A DNA stretch of 64,000 nt from NCBI GenBank assembly GCA_002029295.1, contig MZGW01000001.1, positions 62,001-126,000 of the forward strand, written 5' to 3'. The position numbers were made by a program, and so were the translations under genes. How positions within the stretch are numbered: the first letter of the stretch is position 1; each line of letters opens with the position of its first letter. Origin of the DNA: Alkalithermobacter paradoxus (GTDB lineage: Bacteria > Bacillota > Clostridia > Peptostreptococcales > Peptostreptococcaceae). The notes under the pieces are model-generated. The model saw nothing but the letters and a program-made list of their open reading frames with translations. It ran no database searches and had not been told where the DNA came from. Positions 9,356-18,895 of the stretch are shown in pieces.

Positions 9356-11017
9356 ATGTTTCTGCTTTTTAAAAATCTAATAAACAACCTAGGGTATGTA
9401 GTACTGATAGCATTTCTTATATCACGACTTAAGCCTTATAAGAAAATAATACAGAAAGAGGAGTTTAGTACGAAAGACTTGATAATACTTTCTATTATAT
9501 TTGGTGGATTTGGGATACTAGGAACATATATAGGTACTCCAGTTAATGGAGCTATTGCAAACACTAGAGTAATAGGAGTTATAACAGGAGGTATACTATT
9601 TGGACCATTCGTAGGATTATTATCTGGGGTAATAGCTGGTGTTCATAGGTTAATTATAGATATAGGAGGAATTACATCTATTCCTTGTCTTATAACTACA
9701 ATACTAGGAGGAGTAGCAGGAGGTATAGTTAATAGAAAATCACCTAGAAAAGATAGGTGGATACATGGATTATTTAGTGGAATTATAATTGAGCATTTAA
9801 CTATGCTTCTTATAATCATTTTATCAAGGCCGCTTCATTTAGCAATTGAAATAGTAAGACAAATATATCTTCCAATGACATTAATAAATGGAATTGGTGT
9901 AGGAATAGTAATATCAATAACAGAAAGTATATTCGAAGAAAAAGAAGAAATAGCGGCAAAACAAGCTAAATTAGCACTTGAGATAGCTAATAAAACCTTA
10001 CCTCATTTTAGAAATATAAATAATAGTTCTTTTAGAAAAATATGTGAAATAATAAAGACATCAGTTGGAGTAGATGCTGTATCTATAACAGATAAAACAA
10101 CTATACTTGCTCACTATGGATTAGGAGAAGATCATCATGTAGAACAAGAGAAGATTTTAACCAATTCAACAAAGAAAGTAATACAAAGTGGTAACATGCT
10201 AATACTAAAAAACAGCACAGATATAGAGTGTACACATAGAAATTGTCTATTAAGGTCGGCTATAATAGTTCCACTCAAAGATGGAGAAGATGTTATAGGA
10301 ACTCTTAAGATGTATTACAAAAATGAAAATGCTATAACATTTAGAGATGAAGAACTTGCAATAGGGTTATCTCAAATGATATCTACACAACTTCAGATAA
10401 GCAAAGTTGATAAACTTGAAAAAATGGCGAACAAAGCTGAAATAAAAGCCCTACAAGCACAGATAAATCCTCATTTTCTATTTAATGCACTAAATACAAT
10501 AGTATCGTTTGTAAGAATAAATCCAATTAAAGCTAGAGAGCTTATAATAAATTTATCTACTTATCTTAGATATAATTTAGAAAGTGGAGATGAACTTATT
10601 AGTATAAACAAGGAAATAGAACAGGTAAAGGCATATGTAGAAATAGAAAAGGCAAGATTCGGAGAAAAATTAAATGTTACCTACGATATAGACGAAGATA
10701 TAAATATAAAGATACCTAATTTAATAATACAGCCACTAGTTGAAAATTCTATAAAACATGGAATTCTAAAAGGAGAAGGAAAAGGAACTGTGAAAATAGA
10801 AATAAAGAAAAGAAATGAAAATGGTATATATATTTCAATAGAAGACGATGGATATGGAATAGATAGTGGTGTAATAGAAAATATATACAAAGGAACTATA
10901 AGTGAAAATAAAATAGGGCTTGCTAATGTTCATAATAGACTAAAGCTTATATACGGACAAGGACTTAATATACAGAGGCTATCTAAAGGTACAAAAATAA
11001 GCTTTTTTATACAGTAG
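9356..11017 (+). CDS. LytS-family sensor histidine kinase
   Basis: This 553-residue kinase begins with about five to six membrane helices of the 5TM-5TMR_LYT type (about residues 1-190), followed by a GAF-like domain (about 215-355). The His_kinase block has phospho-acceptor His373 in NPHFLFN, and the ATPase domain has N-box residues in QPLVENSIKHG. Kinases of this family include LytS (autolysis, pyruvate), BtsS and YpdA (pyruvate sensing). The response regulator follows after three bases, and a CstA-type transporter lies downstream, which parallels the E. coli BtsSR-BtsT arrangement. The ligand is inferred only. Confidence 0.92.
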   Translation: MFLLFKNLINNLGYVVLIAFLISRLKPYKKIIQKEEFSTKDLIILSIIFGGFGILGTYIGTPVNGAIANTRVIGVITGGILFGPFVGLLSGVIAGVHRLIIDIGGITSIPCLITTILGGVAGGIVNRKSPRKDRWIHGLFSGIIIEHLTMLLIIILSRPLHLAIEIVRQIYLPMTLINGIGVGIVISITESIFEEKEEIAAKQAKLALEIANKTLPHFRNINNSSFRKICEIIKTSVGVDAVSITDKTTILAHYGLGEDHHVEQEKILTNSTKKVIQSGNMLILKNSTDIECTHRNCLLRSAIIVPLKDGEDVIGTLKMYYKNENAITFRDEELAIGLSQMISTQLQISKVDKLEKMANKAEIKALQAQINPHFLFNALNTIVSFVRINPIKARELIINLSTYLRYNLESGDELISINKEIEQVKAYVEIEKARFGEKLNVTYDIDEDINIKIPNLIIQPLVENSIKHGILKGEGKGTVKIEIKKRNENGIYISIEDDGYGIDSGVIENIYKGTISENKIGLANVHNRLKLIYGQGLNIQRLSKGTKISFFIQ

Positions 11018-11029
11018 GAGGTGGATTAT

Positions 11030-11731
11030 ATGAACTGCATAATAGTAGATGATGAATATCCAGCTAGAGAAGAACTTAAGTATTTTATACAAAATTATAG
11101 CTCTATAGAAATAATGAAAGAATTTGAAGATTCACTTTCTGCACTTAGTTATCTAGAAAAAAACAAACCAGATATAATATTTTTAGATATAAGTATGCCA
11201 TCTCTCGATGGGATGTCACTCGGTAAAATAGTGAATAATTTTAAAGAAAAGCCCAAAATAGTATTTATAACTGCTCATAAAGAACACGCCGTAGAAGCAT
11301 TTGAAATAGAAGCCTTTGATTATATTTTAAAGCCTTATTCAGAAGAAAGAATAATAAATTTACTTAGAAAACTACAAAGATGTCAGGATACAAAATCTAA
11401 AGCTGGAAAAATCACTCTGTGGAAAAGTGAAAAAATGGTTGTATTAAATCCTAGTGATATATGTTATTGTGAAGCTAAGGAAAGAGAGACTATTGTTTAT
11501 ACAATTAATGACAATTACAATATAAATTGCAGTATATCAGATTTTTTGGACAAGCTACCAAAAAGAAAGTTTTTTAGAACTCACAGATCATTTGTTGTAA
11601 ATATAGATAAAATAGAGGAAATAATACCTTGGTTTAATAACACCTATGTAGTGAAGGTGAAAGGAATAGATACAGAAATTCCAGTGAGTAGAAAAAATAT
11701 AAAGGAGTTTAAGCACATAATGGGCATTTAA
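11030..11731 (+). CDS. LytTR-family response regulator
   Basis: This 233-residue protein has an N-terminal receiver domain (VDDE acid pocket, phospho-acceptor Asp53 in FLDISMP, Lys in LKPYS) and a C-terminal LytTR DNA-binding domain (about residues 130-233). ATG 11030 is chosen because AGGAGGTGG at 11016-11024 is correctly spaced. The in-frame GTG 11021 lies inside that site. It is the cognate partner of the upstream LytS-like kinase and a likely activator of the downstream transporter. Confidence 0.92.
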   Translation: MNCIIVDDEYPAREELKYFIQNYSSIEIMKEFEDSLSALSYLEKNKPDIIFLDISMPSLDGMSLGKIVNNFKEKPKIVFITAHKEHAVEAFEIEAFDYILKPYSEERIINLLRKLQRCQDTKSKAGKITLWKSEKMVVLNPSDICYCEAKERETIVYTINDNYNINCSISDFLDKLPKRKFFRTHRSFVVNIDKIEEIIPWFNNTYVVKVKGIDTEIPVSRKNIKEFKHIMGI

Positions 11732-11752
11732 ATGCACTTTATGTGCTTTTTT
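11711..11752 (+). terminator. Terminator of the two-component operon
   Basis: AAGCACATAA pairs with TTATGTGCTT, with an inner GCATTTAAATGC palindrome, followed by six T. The left arm lies in the last codons of the response regulator. Confidence 0.75.
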
Positions 11753-11835
11753 CGGCTATTGATGCTGAAATAGATATATTACTAAGAAAAATTAGTATAA
11801 TTTAATTAAATTATTTAGTGAAAAGGAGGAACAAC

Positions 11836-13248
11836 ATGATAACGTTTTTCTTATCTATTGCAGTACTTATTTTAGGTTATTTTGTTTATGGAAAAATAGT
11901 TGAAAACATGGTTGGTATTGATGACTCAAAACCTACACCAGCTATAGAAATGGAAGATGGAGTAGACTATATTCCAATGAGCTGGCCTAGAATTTTCTTA
12001 ATTCAATTCCTTAATATAGCAGGATTAGGTCCAATATTTGGAGCTATATCTGGAGCACTTTGGGGACCAGCGGCATTTTTATGGATAGTGCTTGGATGTA
12101 TATTCGCCGGTGCAGTTCACGATTATTTCTCAGGTATTTTATCTATTAGACATAAAGGAACAAGCATGTCTGAAGTAGTAGGTATATACTTAGGAGATAG
12201 TGTAAAGAAAATAATGAGGGTATTTACAGTAGTATTATTAATATTAGTTGGTACAGTATTCGTTACGGGACCTGCAGGTCTTTTAAGTAATTTAACTAAG
12301 TGGGATAGAACTTTCTGGGTTGTAGTAATAATAGCATATTATATATTAGCAACTGTACTTCCGGTTGATAAAGTTATAGGAAAGATATATCCAGTATTTG
12401 GAGCATCTTTACTTATAATGGCAGTTGGTATAGTTGGAGGAATATTAATCAAAGGATACGAGATTCCTGAGCTTACAATATCTAACTTACATCCTTCAGG
12501 AACTCCTATATTCCCATTCTTATTCTTAACTATTGCATGTGGAGCTATATCTGGGTTCCATGCTACACAATCTCCACTTATGGCAAGATGTGTTAGAAAA
12601 GAAAGTGAAGCTAGAAGAATATTCTATGGTTCAATGATTACAGAAGGTATAATAGCATTAATCTGGGCAGCTGCTGCAATGGCATTCTTCGGAGGAACAG
12701 AAGGTCTTGCTGCAACACTTGCAAATGGAGGCCCTGCAGTAGTTGTAAATGAAATATCAAACTCTTTATTAGGGAAAGTAGGAGGGGCACTTGCATTACT
12801 TGGAGTTGTTGCATGTCCTATAACATCAGGAGATACTGCGTTTAGAAGTGCAAGACTTACTATAGCAGACTCAATAAACTTTAAGCAAGATGCATTATTA
12901 AAGAGATTCTATATAGCACTTCCTTTATTCGCTATAGGAATAGGTCTTACTTTTATAGATTTCAACATAATATGGAGATACTTCTCTTGGGCTAATCAAA
13001 CATTAGCTATGATAATGCTTTGGGCAGGAGCAAGTTATCTATACAAAAATAATAAATCTCACTGGATATGTACACTACCAGCTATGTTTATGACTGTAGT
13101 TACAACAACATATATACTTCAAGCTCCAGAAGGATTTAAATTACCAGTTACTATGTCTAACATACTGGGAATATCTATATCTTTAGTAATATTTGGATTA
13201 TTCTTATCTAAAGCAAATAAAAGTGCGAAAAAAGAGATGGCAAAATAG
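11836..13248 (+). CDS. CstA-family carbon starvation / pyruvate transporter
   Basis: This 470-residue polytopic membrane protein matches the CstA family (NPGP-like early segment, conserved ATQSPLMARCV and a glycine-rich core). CstA and its paralogue BtsT carry peptides or pyruvate with protons. This copy is shorter than the roughly 700-residue E. coli proteins, as is common for clostridial members. ATG 11836 follows AAAGGAGG at 11822-11829; the in-frame GTG 11818 precedes that site. Position next to the LytSR-type pair suggests control by it. Confidence 0.9.
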   Translation: MITFFLSIAVLILGYFVYGKIVENMVGIDDSKPTPAIEMEDGVDYIPMSWPRIFLIQFLNIAGLGPIFGAISGALWGPAAFLWIVLGCIFAGAVHDYFSGILSIRHKGTSMSEVVGIYLGDSVKKIMRVFTVVLLILVGTVFVTGPAGLLSNLTKWDRTFWVVVIIAYYILATVLPVDKVIGKIYPVFGASLLIMAVGIVGGILIKGYEIPELTISNLHPSGTPIFPFLFLTIACGAISGFHATQSPLMARCVRKESEARRIFYGSMITEGIIALIWAAAAMAFFGGTEGLAATLANGGPAVVVNEISNSLLGKVGGALALLGVVACPITSGDTAFRSARLTIADSINFKQDALLKRFYIALPLFAIGIGLTFIDFNIIWRYFSWANQTLAMIMLWAGASYLYKNNKSHWICTLPAMFMTVVTTTYILQAPEGFKLPVTMSNILGISISLVIFGLFLSKANKSAKKEMAK

Positions 13249-13263
13249 CCATCTCTTTTTTTA
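13231..13263 (+). terminator. Terminator after the CstA-type gene
   Basis: AAAGAGATGGC / GCCATCTCTTT stem around AAAATA, which contains part of the stop codon, followed by a T-run to 13262. Confidence 0.88.
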
Positions 13264-13336
13264 CCCCCTTTTGTATATGCACAAAACACACTATATATTC
13301 ATAATATGTAAATTAAGAGAAAGGGGGAATAGAAAA

Positions 13337-14707
13337 ATGTTAACAGGTGTCCACTATATTTATATTCTATTTATTTTAATTGTATTAATAACAATGGCAC
13401 TAAAGAGAGATACTATTATACCATGTATAATAGGTATATTCTGTATAGCGCTTTACGCTAGTAAAGACATAGCTTTCTCAGTAGGAACTATATTTAACTC
13501 ATTTATTGTTGCAACAAAAGAATTGATAGGTATAATACTTGTTATATCTATAATAGTATCTTTATCTAAAGCATTAGAAGAAATAAAAGCTACTCAAATT
13601 ATGGTAAGTCCATTTATAAAGGTAATAAAAAATAGAACAAGTGCATTTTTCTCTGTTGGTATAGTTATGTTAATACTTGCATGGTTTTTCTGGCCATCTC
13701 CTGCTACTGCATTAGTTGGAGCAATATTCTTACCAATAGCTATAAAGGCAGGTCTTCCAGCGATTGGCGTTGCTATGGCTATAAATTTGTTTGGACATGG
13801 ATTGGCACTATCAACAGACTTTGTAATTCAAGGAGCTCCTACAATAACAGCATCAGCAGCTGGAGTAGAAGTTACAGATATAATAAAAGATGGTATGATT
13901 CTATATTGGACTATGGCAATAACGTCTATAGGAATAGCATATTATATGCTTGAAAGAGATATAAGAAAAGGGAAAATACAAGTTGAGACAGGAATAGAAA
14001 TTTCTGAAAGTGAAACTTACACTAAGGAAGCAAAAATATCAGCTTTCATAGTACCTCTAGGGTTCCTGATAGATGTAATATTGATGTTCATGTTTGATCT
14101 AAAAGGCGGAGATGCTACAGCATTAATTGGTGGAACGGCGGTAATATTACTAATGGCTATTTGCTTTATAAACTATAAGAAAGACTGCTTAGAAAAAATA
14201 ACATCATTTATACAAGGTGGATTTGGATTTGGAATAGATGTATTTTCTCCAATAATTCCAATAGCTGCATTTTTCTATCTAGGCCAATTAGGACCTTTCA
14301 CTGAAAGTTTAGGAACAGGTTATTTACCAGAAGCATCACAAGGTATATTATCAGATATAGGGTTGGCATTATCAAATGCTATACCTATGAATAAAGTTAT
14401 GGTATGCTCAATAGAAAGTACAGTAGGTGCTATAACTGGATTAGACGGATCAGGATTCTCAGGAATATCACTAGCTGGATCATTAGCTAAGGTATTTGGT
14501 GAAGCAGTAAAAGTAAAAATAGGAGCTTTAGCGGCATTAGGTCAGATAACAGCTATATGGGTTGGTGGAGGAACTATAGTACCTTGGGGATTAATACCAG
14601 CTGCGGCAATATGTAAAGTATCTCCAATAGAGCTTGCTAAAAGAAATTTTATACCAGTAATGATAGCTATGGTAATAACAACTATAGTTGCCATATTTAT
14701 AGTTTAG
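13337..14707 (+). CDS. Putative ion-coupled organic acid transporter (12-TM type)
   Basis: This 456-residue protein has about 11-12 hydrophobic segments and glycine/proline-rich re-entrant-like motifs such as FWPSPATALVG and WVGGGTIVPWG. The motifs and length recall the ion transporter superfamily (GntP/DcuC/citrate type), but I cannot name a family with certainty. ATG 13337 is preceded by AAGGGGG at 13321-13327. A longer in-frame version starting at 13193 would overlap the cstA gene and its terminator and is rejected. Confidence 0.7.
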   Translation: MLTGVHYIYILFILIVLITMALKRDTIIPCIIGIFCIALYASKDIAFSVGTIFNSFIVATKELIGIILVISIIVSLSKALEEIKATQIMVSPFIKVIKNRTSAFFSVGIVMLILAWFFWPSPATALVGAIFLPIAIKAGLPAIGVAMAINLFGHGLALSTDFVIQGAPTITASAAGVEVTDIIKDGMILYWTMAITSIGIAYYMLERDIRKGKIQVETGIEISESETYTKEAKISAFIVPLGFLIDVILMFMFDLKGGDATALIGGTAVILLMAICFINYKKDCLEKITSFIQGGFGFGIDVFSPIIPIAAFFYLGQLGPFTESLGTGYLPEASQGILSDIGLALSNAIPMNKVMVCSIESTVGAITGLDGSGFSGISLAGSLAKVFGEAVKVKIGALAALGQITAIWVGGGTIVPWGLIPAAAICKVSPIELAKRNFIPVMIAMVITTIVAIFIV

Positions 14708-14710
14708 ATA

Positions 14711-14750
14711 AGTAAAAAAACGAGCATATGCTCGTTTTTTTTACTTATAT
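14711..14750. terminator. Bidirectional terminator between convergent genes
   Basis: AGTAAAAAAACGAGCAT pairs with ATGCTCGTTTTTTTTACT to make a long A/T-flanked hairpin that gives a T-run in both directions. It serves the upstream transporter and the minus-strand small gene. Confidence 0.9.
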
Positions 14751-15082
14751 CTGTACAATATAACCTCTATTGAATTATCATCAAAATCTATTTCCGCCTC
14801 ATCTATCATCATACCGATTAGAGGAAGCTCGTTATCAACATCGCATTCGCCTGCAAGTTCCCAATAATATTCTTCCATTTCTTCTTGCTTAGAACACTTT
14901 AGTGCATTAACTAATCTGTCTATTTTAGGTTTTTTAGTTATGTTATAGTTACAGTTTAAAGAAATCTTAAAAAATTTCTCTTCTTCTTTAACATTAACAC
15001 TTATGTCAGTAGCACCTAAATAGAACATATAAGTTAGTAGTTCATCAACAATTTTAGTAATTCTTTTCTTAAAATGTTTCAT
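14741..15082 (-). CDS. Small conserved partner of the DUF1576 protein
   Basis: This is an unrecognised soluble protein of 113 residues. The N-terminal part is basic (KHFKKRITK), the rest is acidic, and it contains one Cys pair (NCNYN, LKCSK region). Its ATG overlaps the stop of the upstream membrane protein as TAATG, so translation is coupled and a joint function is likely. No enzymatic motif is visible. Confidence 0.6.
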   Translation of the reverse strand: MKHFKKRITKIVDELLTYMFYLGATDISVNVKEEEKFFKISLNCNYNITKKPKIDRLVNALKCSKQEEMEEYYWELAGECDVDNELPLIGMMIDEAEIDFDDNSIEVILYRYK

Positions 15083-16368
15083 TAGATTTCTTCCTTTCTG
15101 AAGGCCTCTATTATAGGGATTAAAACTGCAGCTACAATTCCTGCAGCAAAACCGTTGTTATAAAGATTAAGCCCGCCGTGAAGAACACCTACATTTAGAA
15201 CAACTGAAGAATGAATGAATCCAGCTAAAACACCATATTTCCACCCGAATTCACCGGCAATAGGAGCTAGAGCAGTTCCAAATAATGCAGCTAATAAAAT
15301 TGCTGGATCAGTTAAGCTCCAAGTCTTCATAATAGATCCTAAGAATACTCCTAAGAATATAGGAAGTATATTTTTGTAGTGTTTACCGAAGGCACCAAAT
15401 CCAATAACTGTGAAAATACCACCTATTGTTGGCCCGTTTAAGTCGCCTTTTACTATTATAACATAAAGTGTAGATATAAATCCATTGATTCCCATGTTAA
15501 TTAATGTAGCACCAAAACCATCTAAAAGAGCAAAGTCTGTAACCAGTCTTCCTGAACGCTTAGCTATACTATCTAGTCCTTTAAATGACTTTCCGTTTAA
15601 TATAAATCCTGCAATAATCATAGAGATAGATATTGCAAATAGGTATGAACTAAGCACTAAATTATTACCACTACTCCATATAAGTCTAGGGCTAGGAGTA
15701 TATCCAAATGATTTAAACACTGAAACGAATATAGTTCCAACTATTCCAGCTGTAAAACCTATATTATATAAGTTAAAACCTTGATGGACTCTTAGCAAAT
15801 AAGTAGCTAGAGGTGGTAGTACAAATCCTACACTAACACCTACTAATACAGCAAGTGGAGCCCTATACCCTACAGGTAAAGAATAATTAAACATTATCTC
15901 ACTAACTATAGGAGCTAGTGCTGTCCCAAATAAAGATACATATATATGTTTTGAAAACTTATCGCCCTGAACTCTTGAATAAAAATAAACACCTAAAACT
16001 ATAAACCATACATTAAATAAATTCTTTCCAAATAAGCCAAAGCCAGCTATTAAGAATAAAGATGCAATAGAAGCACCGTTGAATGTAACTTTAAGTACAT
16101 GTAAAAGCAAAATGAACATCAATGTTAAAGTACCGGCATTAACAAAAGCAGCTCCTATACCACCTACACCAATATAATCTGTAATAAGTATGTCTGTTTG
16201 AGTTAATATGTTGTACAATCCACTAAATACTTTAGCAGGAGTGTCGACTAAGAAACCAAATATAATTAGTGATAAAGAAAACATTATCATTGTATAAGAT
16301 TTAACATTGTTTAAAGTTAGATTTTCCATAGATACACCCGAAGTTTTCGCTATTTTCATAATTCTCAT
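15082..16368 (-). CDS. DUF1576 family integral membrane protein
   Basis: This protein of about 428 residues is almost entirely membrane-embedded. It contains an internal duplication: GGIGAAFVNAG with GLFGKNLFN in the first half echoes DGFGATLINMG with GAFGKHYKN in the second half. NLYNIGFTAGIVG is likewise echoed by NLYNNGFAAGIVA. This two-repeat plan suggests a transporter or channel. The start is uncertain: ATG 16368 has GGAG only two bases away, while the next ATG (16359) has it ten bases away. Function is unknown. Confidence 0.75.
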   Translation of the reverse strand: MRIMKIAKTSGVSMENLTLNNVKSYTMIMFSLSLIIFGFLVDTPAKVFSGLYNILTQTDILITDYIGVGGIGAAFVNAGTLTLMFILLLHVLKVTFNGASIASLFLIAGFGLFGKNLFNVWFIVLGVYFYSRVQGDKFSKHIYVSLFGTALAPIVSEIMFNYSLPVGYRAPLAVLVGVSVGFVLPPLATYLLRVHQGFNLYNIGFTAGIVGTIFVSVFKSFGYTPSPRLIWSSGNNLVLSSYLFAISISMIIAGFILNGKSFKGLDSIAKRSGRLVTDFALLDGFGATLINMGINGFISTLYVIIVKGDLNGPTIGGIFTVIGFGAFGKHYKNILPIFLGVFLGSIMKTWSLTDPAILLAALFGTALAPIAGEFGWKYGVLAGFIHSSVVLNVGVLHGGLNLYNNGFAAGIVAAVLIPIIEAFRKEEI

Positions 16369-16638
16369 TCTCCATCCGTAAAGTATTTTTTTGTTTAAAT
16401 TTGCACAAGTTAGTTAAAAAAATGATATTCTACATCTTTCTCTAATATACCACAAATTGCGATTATTTTCAATTATGTATACACGGCACAGTCAATTATT
16501 ACAAAATATTAAATATTTTTATTTTTCTTCATTAATATGCATGAAAGGATAATTATTATTACAAGAACTGTGTACATTGCAAATAATATGAATTAAATAA
16601 AAAATAATAAAGAGAAAGGAAAACGTATGCAAATTAAG
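16369..16638. other. Intergenic region upstream of the AbgT promoter
   Basis: A 338-base gap separates the divergent DUF1576 and AbgT genes. Apart from the consensus promoter at 16639-16667 I see only AT-rich sequence and no conserved RNA structure, small gene or repeat. Confidence 0.5.
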
Positions 16639-16667
16639 TTGACAATTGTCGAATAATTACTTATAAT
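16639..16667 (+). promoter_or_regulatory. Consensus sigma-A promoter with palindrome over the -35 box
   Basis: TTGACA at 16639-16644, a 17-base spacer and TATAAT at 16662-16667 form a perfect vegetative promoter for the AbgT gene at 16707. The perfect 10-base palindrome GACAATTGTC (16641-16650) overlaps the -35 box and is a candidate repressor site. Confidence 0.85.
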
Positions 16668-16706
16668 GATAGATAAAGACACAATAATTTTAAAGGAGGC
16701 GAATAT

Positions 16707-18263
16707 ATGTCAACTAAACAAGTTGCACAACCTAAAAAAGGTCTGTTTGGAAAATTCCTAGACATGATCGAGAAGGTTGGAAATGCATTACCACATCCAG
16801 TAACATTATTCTTTATATTTGCTGTTGCTGTTGTAATCATATCTGATATCGCTGCTCGTGCAGGACTTTCAGTTCAATTCGATATGATCGATAGAGCAAC
16901 AGGTGAAATTAAAGAAGCTACAGTAGGGGCTGTAAGTTTATTAAACCCAGATGGAATTAGATTTATATTCTCAAAAGCTGTTTCAAACTTTACAGGATTT
17001 GCTCCTTTAGGAACAGTTTTAGTTGCTATGCTAGGTGTTGGTGTAGCTGAAGGAACAGGACTTATATCTGCATTATTAAGAAAAGTTGTTTTAAATACAC
17101 CAAAAAGAGCAATAACTGCTGTTGTTGTATTCTTAGGTATAATGTCAAACGTAGCATCAGACGCTGGATACGTTGTATTAGTTCCACTTGGTGCAATCAT
17201 ATTCTTAAGTTTTGGACGTCATCCACTAGCAGGTCTTGCTGCGGCGTTTGCTGGGGTTTCAGGAGGATTCAGTGCTAACCTTCTTATAGGAACAGTAGAT
17301 CCATTATTAGGAGGATTAAGTACAGAAGCTGCTAAAATATTAGATCCTAACTACTCGGTAGCTGCTACAGCTAACTGGTACTTTATGATAGTTTCTACTT
17401 TTGTAATTACACTTATAGGATCTTGGATAACTGAGAAAGTAGTTGAGCCAAGACTTGGTGAGTACAAAGGAGAAGAAAAAGTAGACTTAAAAGACTTAAC
17501 TGACGATGAGAAAAAAGGTCTTAGAGCATCATTAATATCATTATTAGTATTTACTGCAGTAATAGTAGCATTAGTTGCTCCAGCTAACGGAATACTTAGA
17601 AATCCAGAAACTGGAGAAATATTAGGACACTCTGCATTTATGGATGGTATAGTTCCAATAATAATGGCATTTTTCTTAATACCAGGAGTTGTATATGGTA
17701 TAGCTTCTAAAACTATAAAAGATGATAAAGATGTAGCTAATGCAATGGGTAAAGCAATGGGTACAATGGGTGGATACCTAGTATTATCTTTCGTTGCTGC
17801 TCAATTTATAGCATACTTTAACTACTCAAACTTAGGAACAATATTAGCTGTTAAAGGTGCAAATTTCCTAGATGCAGTTGGATTCACAGGAATGCCTTTA
17901 ATAATAGGATTTATAATAGTATCAGCATTCATAAACTTATTCATAGGTTCAGCTTCAGCTAAATGGGCTATAATGGCTCCAGTATTTGTACCTATGTTTA
18001 TGAGACTTGGTTATACACCAGAGTTTACTCAAGTTGCCTATAGAATAGGAGATTCAACAACTAATATAATTTCTCCACTTATGTCATACTTTGCAGTTAT
18101 AGTAGCATTCGCTCAAAAATATGACAGAAAAACTGGAATCGGTACATTAATTTCTTCAATGGTTCCATACTCATTAGCATTCTTATTAGGATGGACAGTA
18201 TTATTAATAATTTGGTCTGTATTTGGATTACCAATAGGACCAGGAGCATTCATGAGAATGTAA
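16707..18263 (+). CDS. AbgT family transporter (p-aminobenzoyl-glutamate type)
   Basis: This 518-residue membrane protein matches the AbgT family in length and motifs ([14 protein letters not shown] near the N-terminus, conserved [30 protein letters not shown] near the C-terminus). Family members import p-aminobenzoyl-glutamate or export sulfonamides using proton coupling; in anaerobes they may also carry peptides. AAAGGAGG lies upstream of ATG 16707. It is monocistronic, with a strong promoter, and is followed by RNase P RNA. Confidence 0.93.
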   Translation: MSTKQVAQPKKGLFGKFLDMIEKVGNALPHPVTLFFIFAVAVVIISDIAARAGLSVQFDMIDRATGEIKEATVGAVSLLNPDGIRFIFSKAVSNFTGFAPLGTVLVAMLGVGVAEGTGLISALLRKVVLNTPKRAITAVVVFLGIMSNVASDAGYVVLVPLGAIIFLSFGRHPLAGLAAAFAGVSGGFSANLLIGTVDPLLGGLSTEAAKILDPNYSVAATANWYFMIVSTFVITLIGSWITEKVVEPRLGEYKGEEKVDLKDLTDDEKKGLRASLISLLVFTAVIVALVAPANGILRNPETGEILGHSAFMDGIVPIIMAFFLIPGVVYGIASKTIKDDKDVANAMGKAMGTMGGYLVLSFVAAQFIAYFNYSNLGTILAVKGANFLDAVGFTGMPLIIGFIIVSAFINLFIGSASAKWAIMAPVFVPMFMRLGYTPEFTQVAYRIGDSTTNIISPLMSYFAVIVAFAQKYDRKTGIGTLISSMVPYSLAFLLGWTVLLIIWSVFGLPIGPGAFMRM

Positions 18264-18330
18264 TAATTACCTTTTGACTTAATTAATCAAAATGTGATAT
18301 TATATATTTTGTTGATGAACTTAATAATAT

Positions 18331-18676
18331 GTGAGTAAGTCGGATGATCGCGTTTATCTTTACGATAAATGAGGAAAGTCCGAGCTCCGTAGGGCAAGGG
18401 TGCTGGGTAATACCCAGTGGAGGCGACTCTAAGGATAGTGCAACAGAAATAAACCGCCACAACTTTTGTGGTAAGGATGGAAAGGTGAGGTAAGAGCTCA
18501 CCAGCAACTAGGTGACTAGTTGGCTATGTAAACCCCACCCGGAGCAAGACCAAGTAGGAACATACAAAGGGGGCTGCCCGTTCCCGTTCCGTTGGTAGGT
18601 CGCTTGAGTCTACTGGCAACAGTAGGCCTAGATAGATGATCGTCTAAGACAGAACTCGGCTTATAGACTTACTCTC
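18331..18676 (+). ncRNA. rnpB: RNase P RNA (bacterial type A)
   Basis: This is the catalytic RNA of tRNA 5' processing. P1 is visible as GAGTAAGTC (18333-18341) pairing with GACTTACTC (18666-18674). Conserved core segments include GAGGAAAGTCCGAGCTC, AAACCCCACCCGGAGCAAG, CCGTTGGTAGGTCGCTTGAG and AGACAGAACTCGGCTTATAG. The general plan is type A, as in most Clostridia. Ends are set by the P1 pairing and are approximate by a few bases. Confidence 0.95.
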
Positions 18677-18695
18677 ATATTTACTTGTAAACTGA

Positions 18696-18728
18696 AACGT
18701 CTAACAATTTGTTAGACGTTTTTTATTT
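18696..18728 (+). terminator. Terminator of RNase P RNA
   Basis: AACGTCTAAC / GTTAGACGTT stem around AATTT, followed by TTTTATTT. Confidence 0.9.
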
Positions 18729-18772
18729 CGATATGGAAAATAGTAAACAACTAACTAACGATAAAAACAAGA

Positions 18773-18802
18773 ATTGACACTGTATATAGTCAATGTTATA
18801 CT
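18773..18802 (+). promoter_or_regulatory. Sigma-A promoter with a near-palindromic spacer
   Basis: TTGACA at 18774-18779, a 17-base spacer and TATACT at 18797-18802. From 18773 the sequence ATTGAC...GTCAAT forms an imperfect 22-base palindrome covering the -35 box and spacer, the usual place for a TetR/MarR-type operator. What follows is a damaged locus. Confidence 0.7.
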
Positions 18803-18895
18803 TGATTAAATATATAAACAAAAGGTGAAATCTAAAAATTATGAGGGAAATTATTTCTTTCTTAGTTTGTAGTCTTATTGAGATTTCGACAATGA

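Noticed and set aside
11760-11835. LytTR binding repeats before the CstA-type gene
   Set aside because: No convincing pair of direct repeats of the LytTR type was seen, so regulation is stated only as an inference.
13193-13336. N-terminal extension of the second transporter
   Set aside because: It overlaps cstA and its terminator and has poor protein character; ATG 13337 has a clear ribosome binding site.
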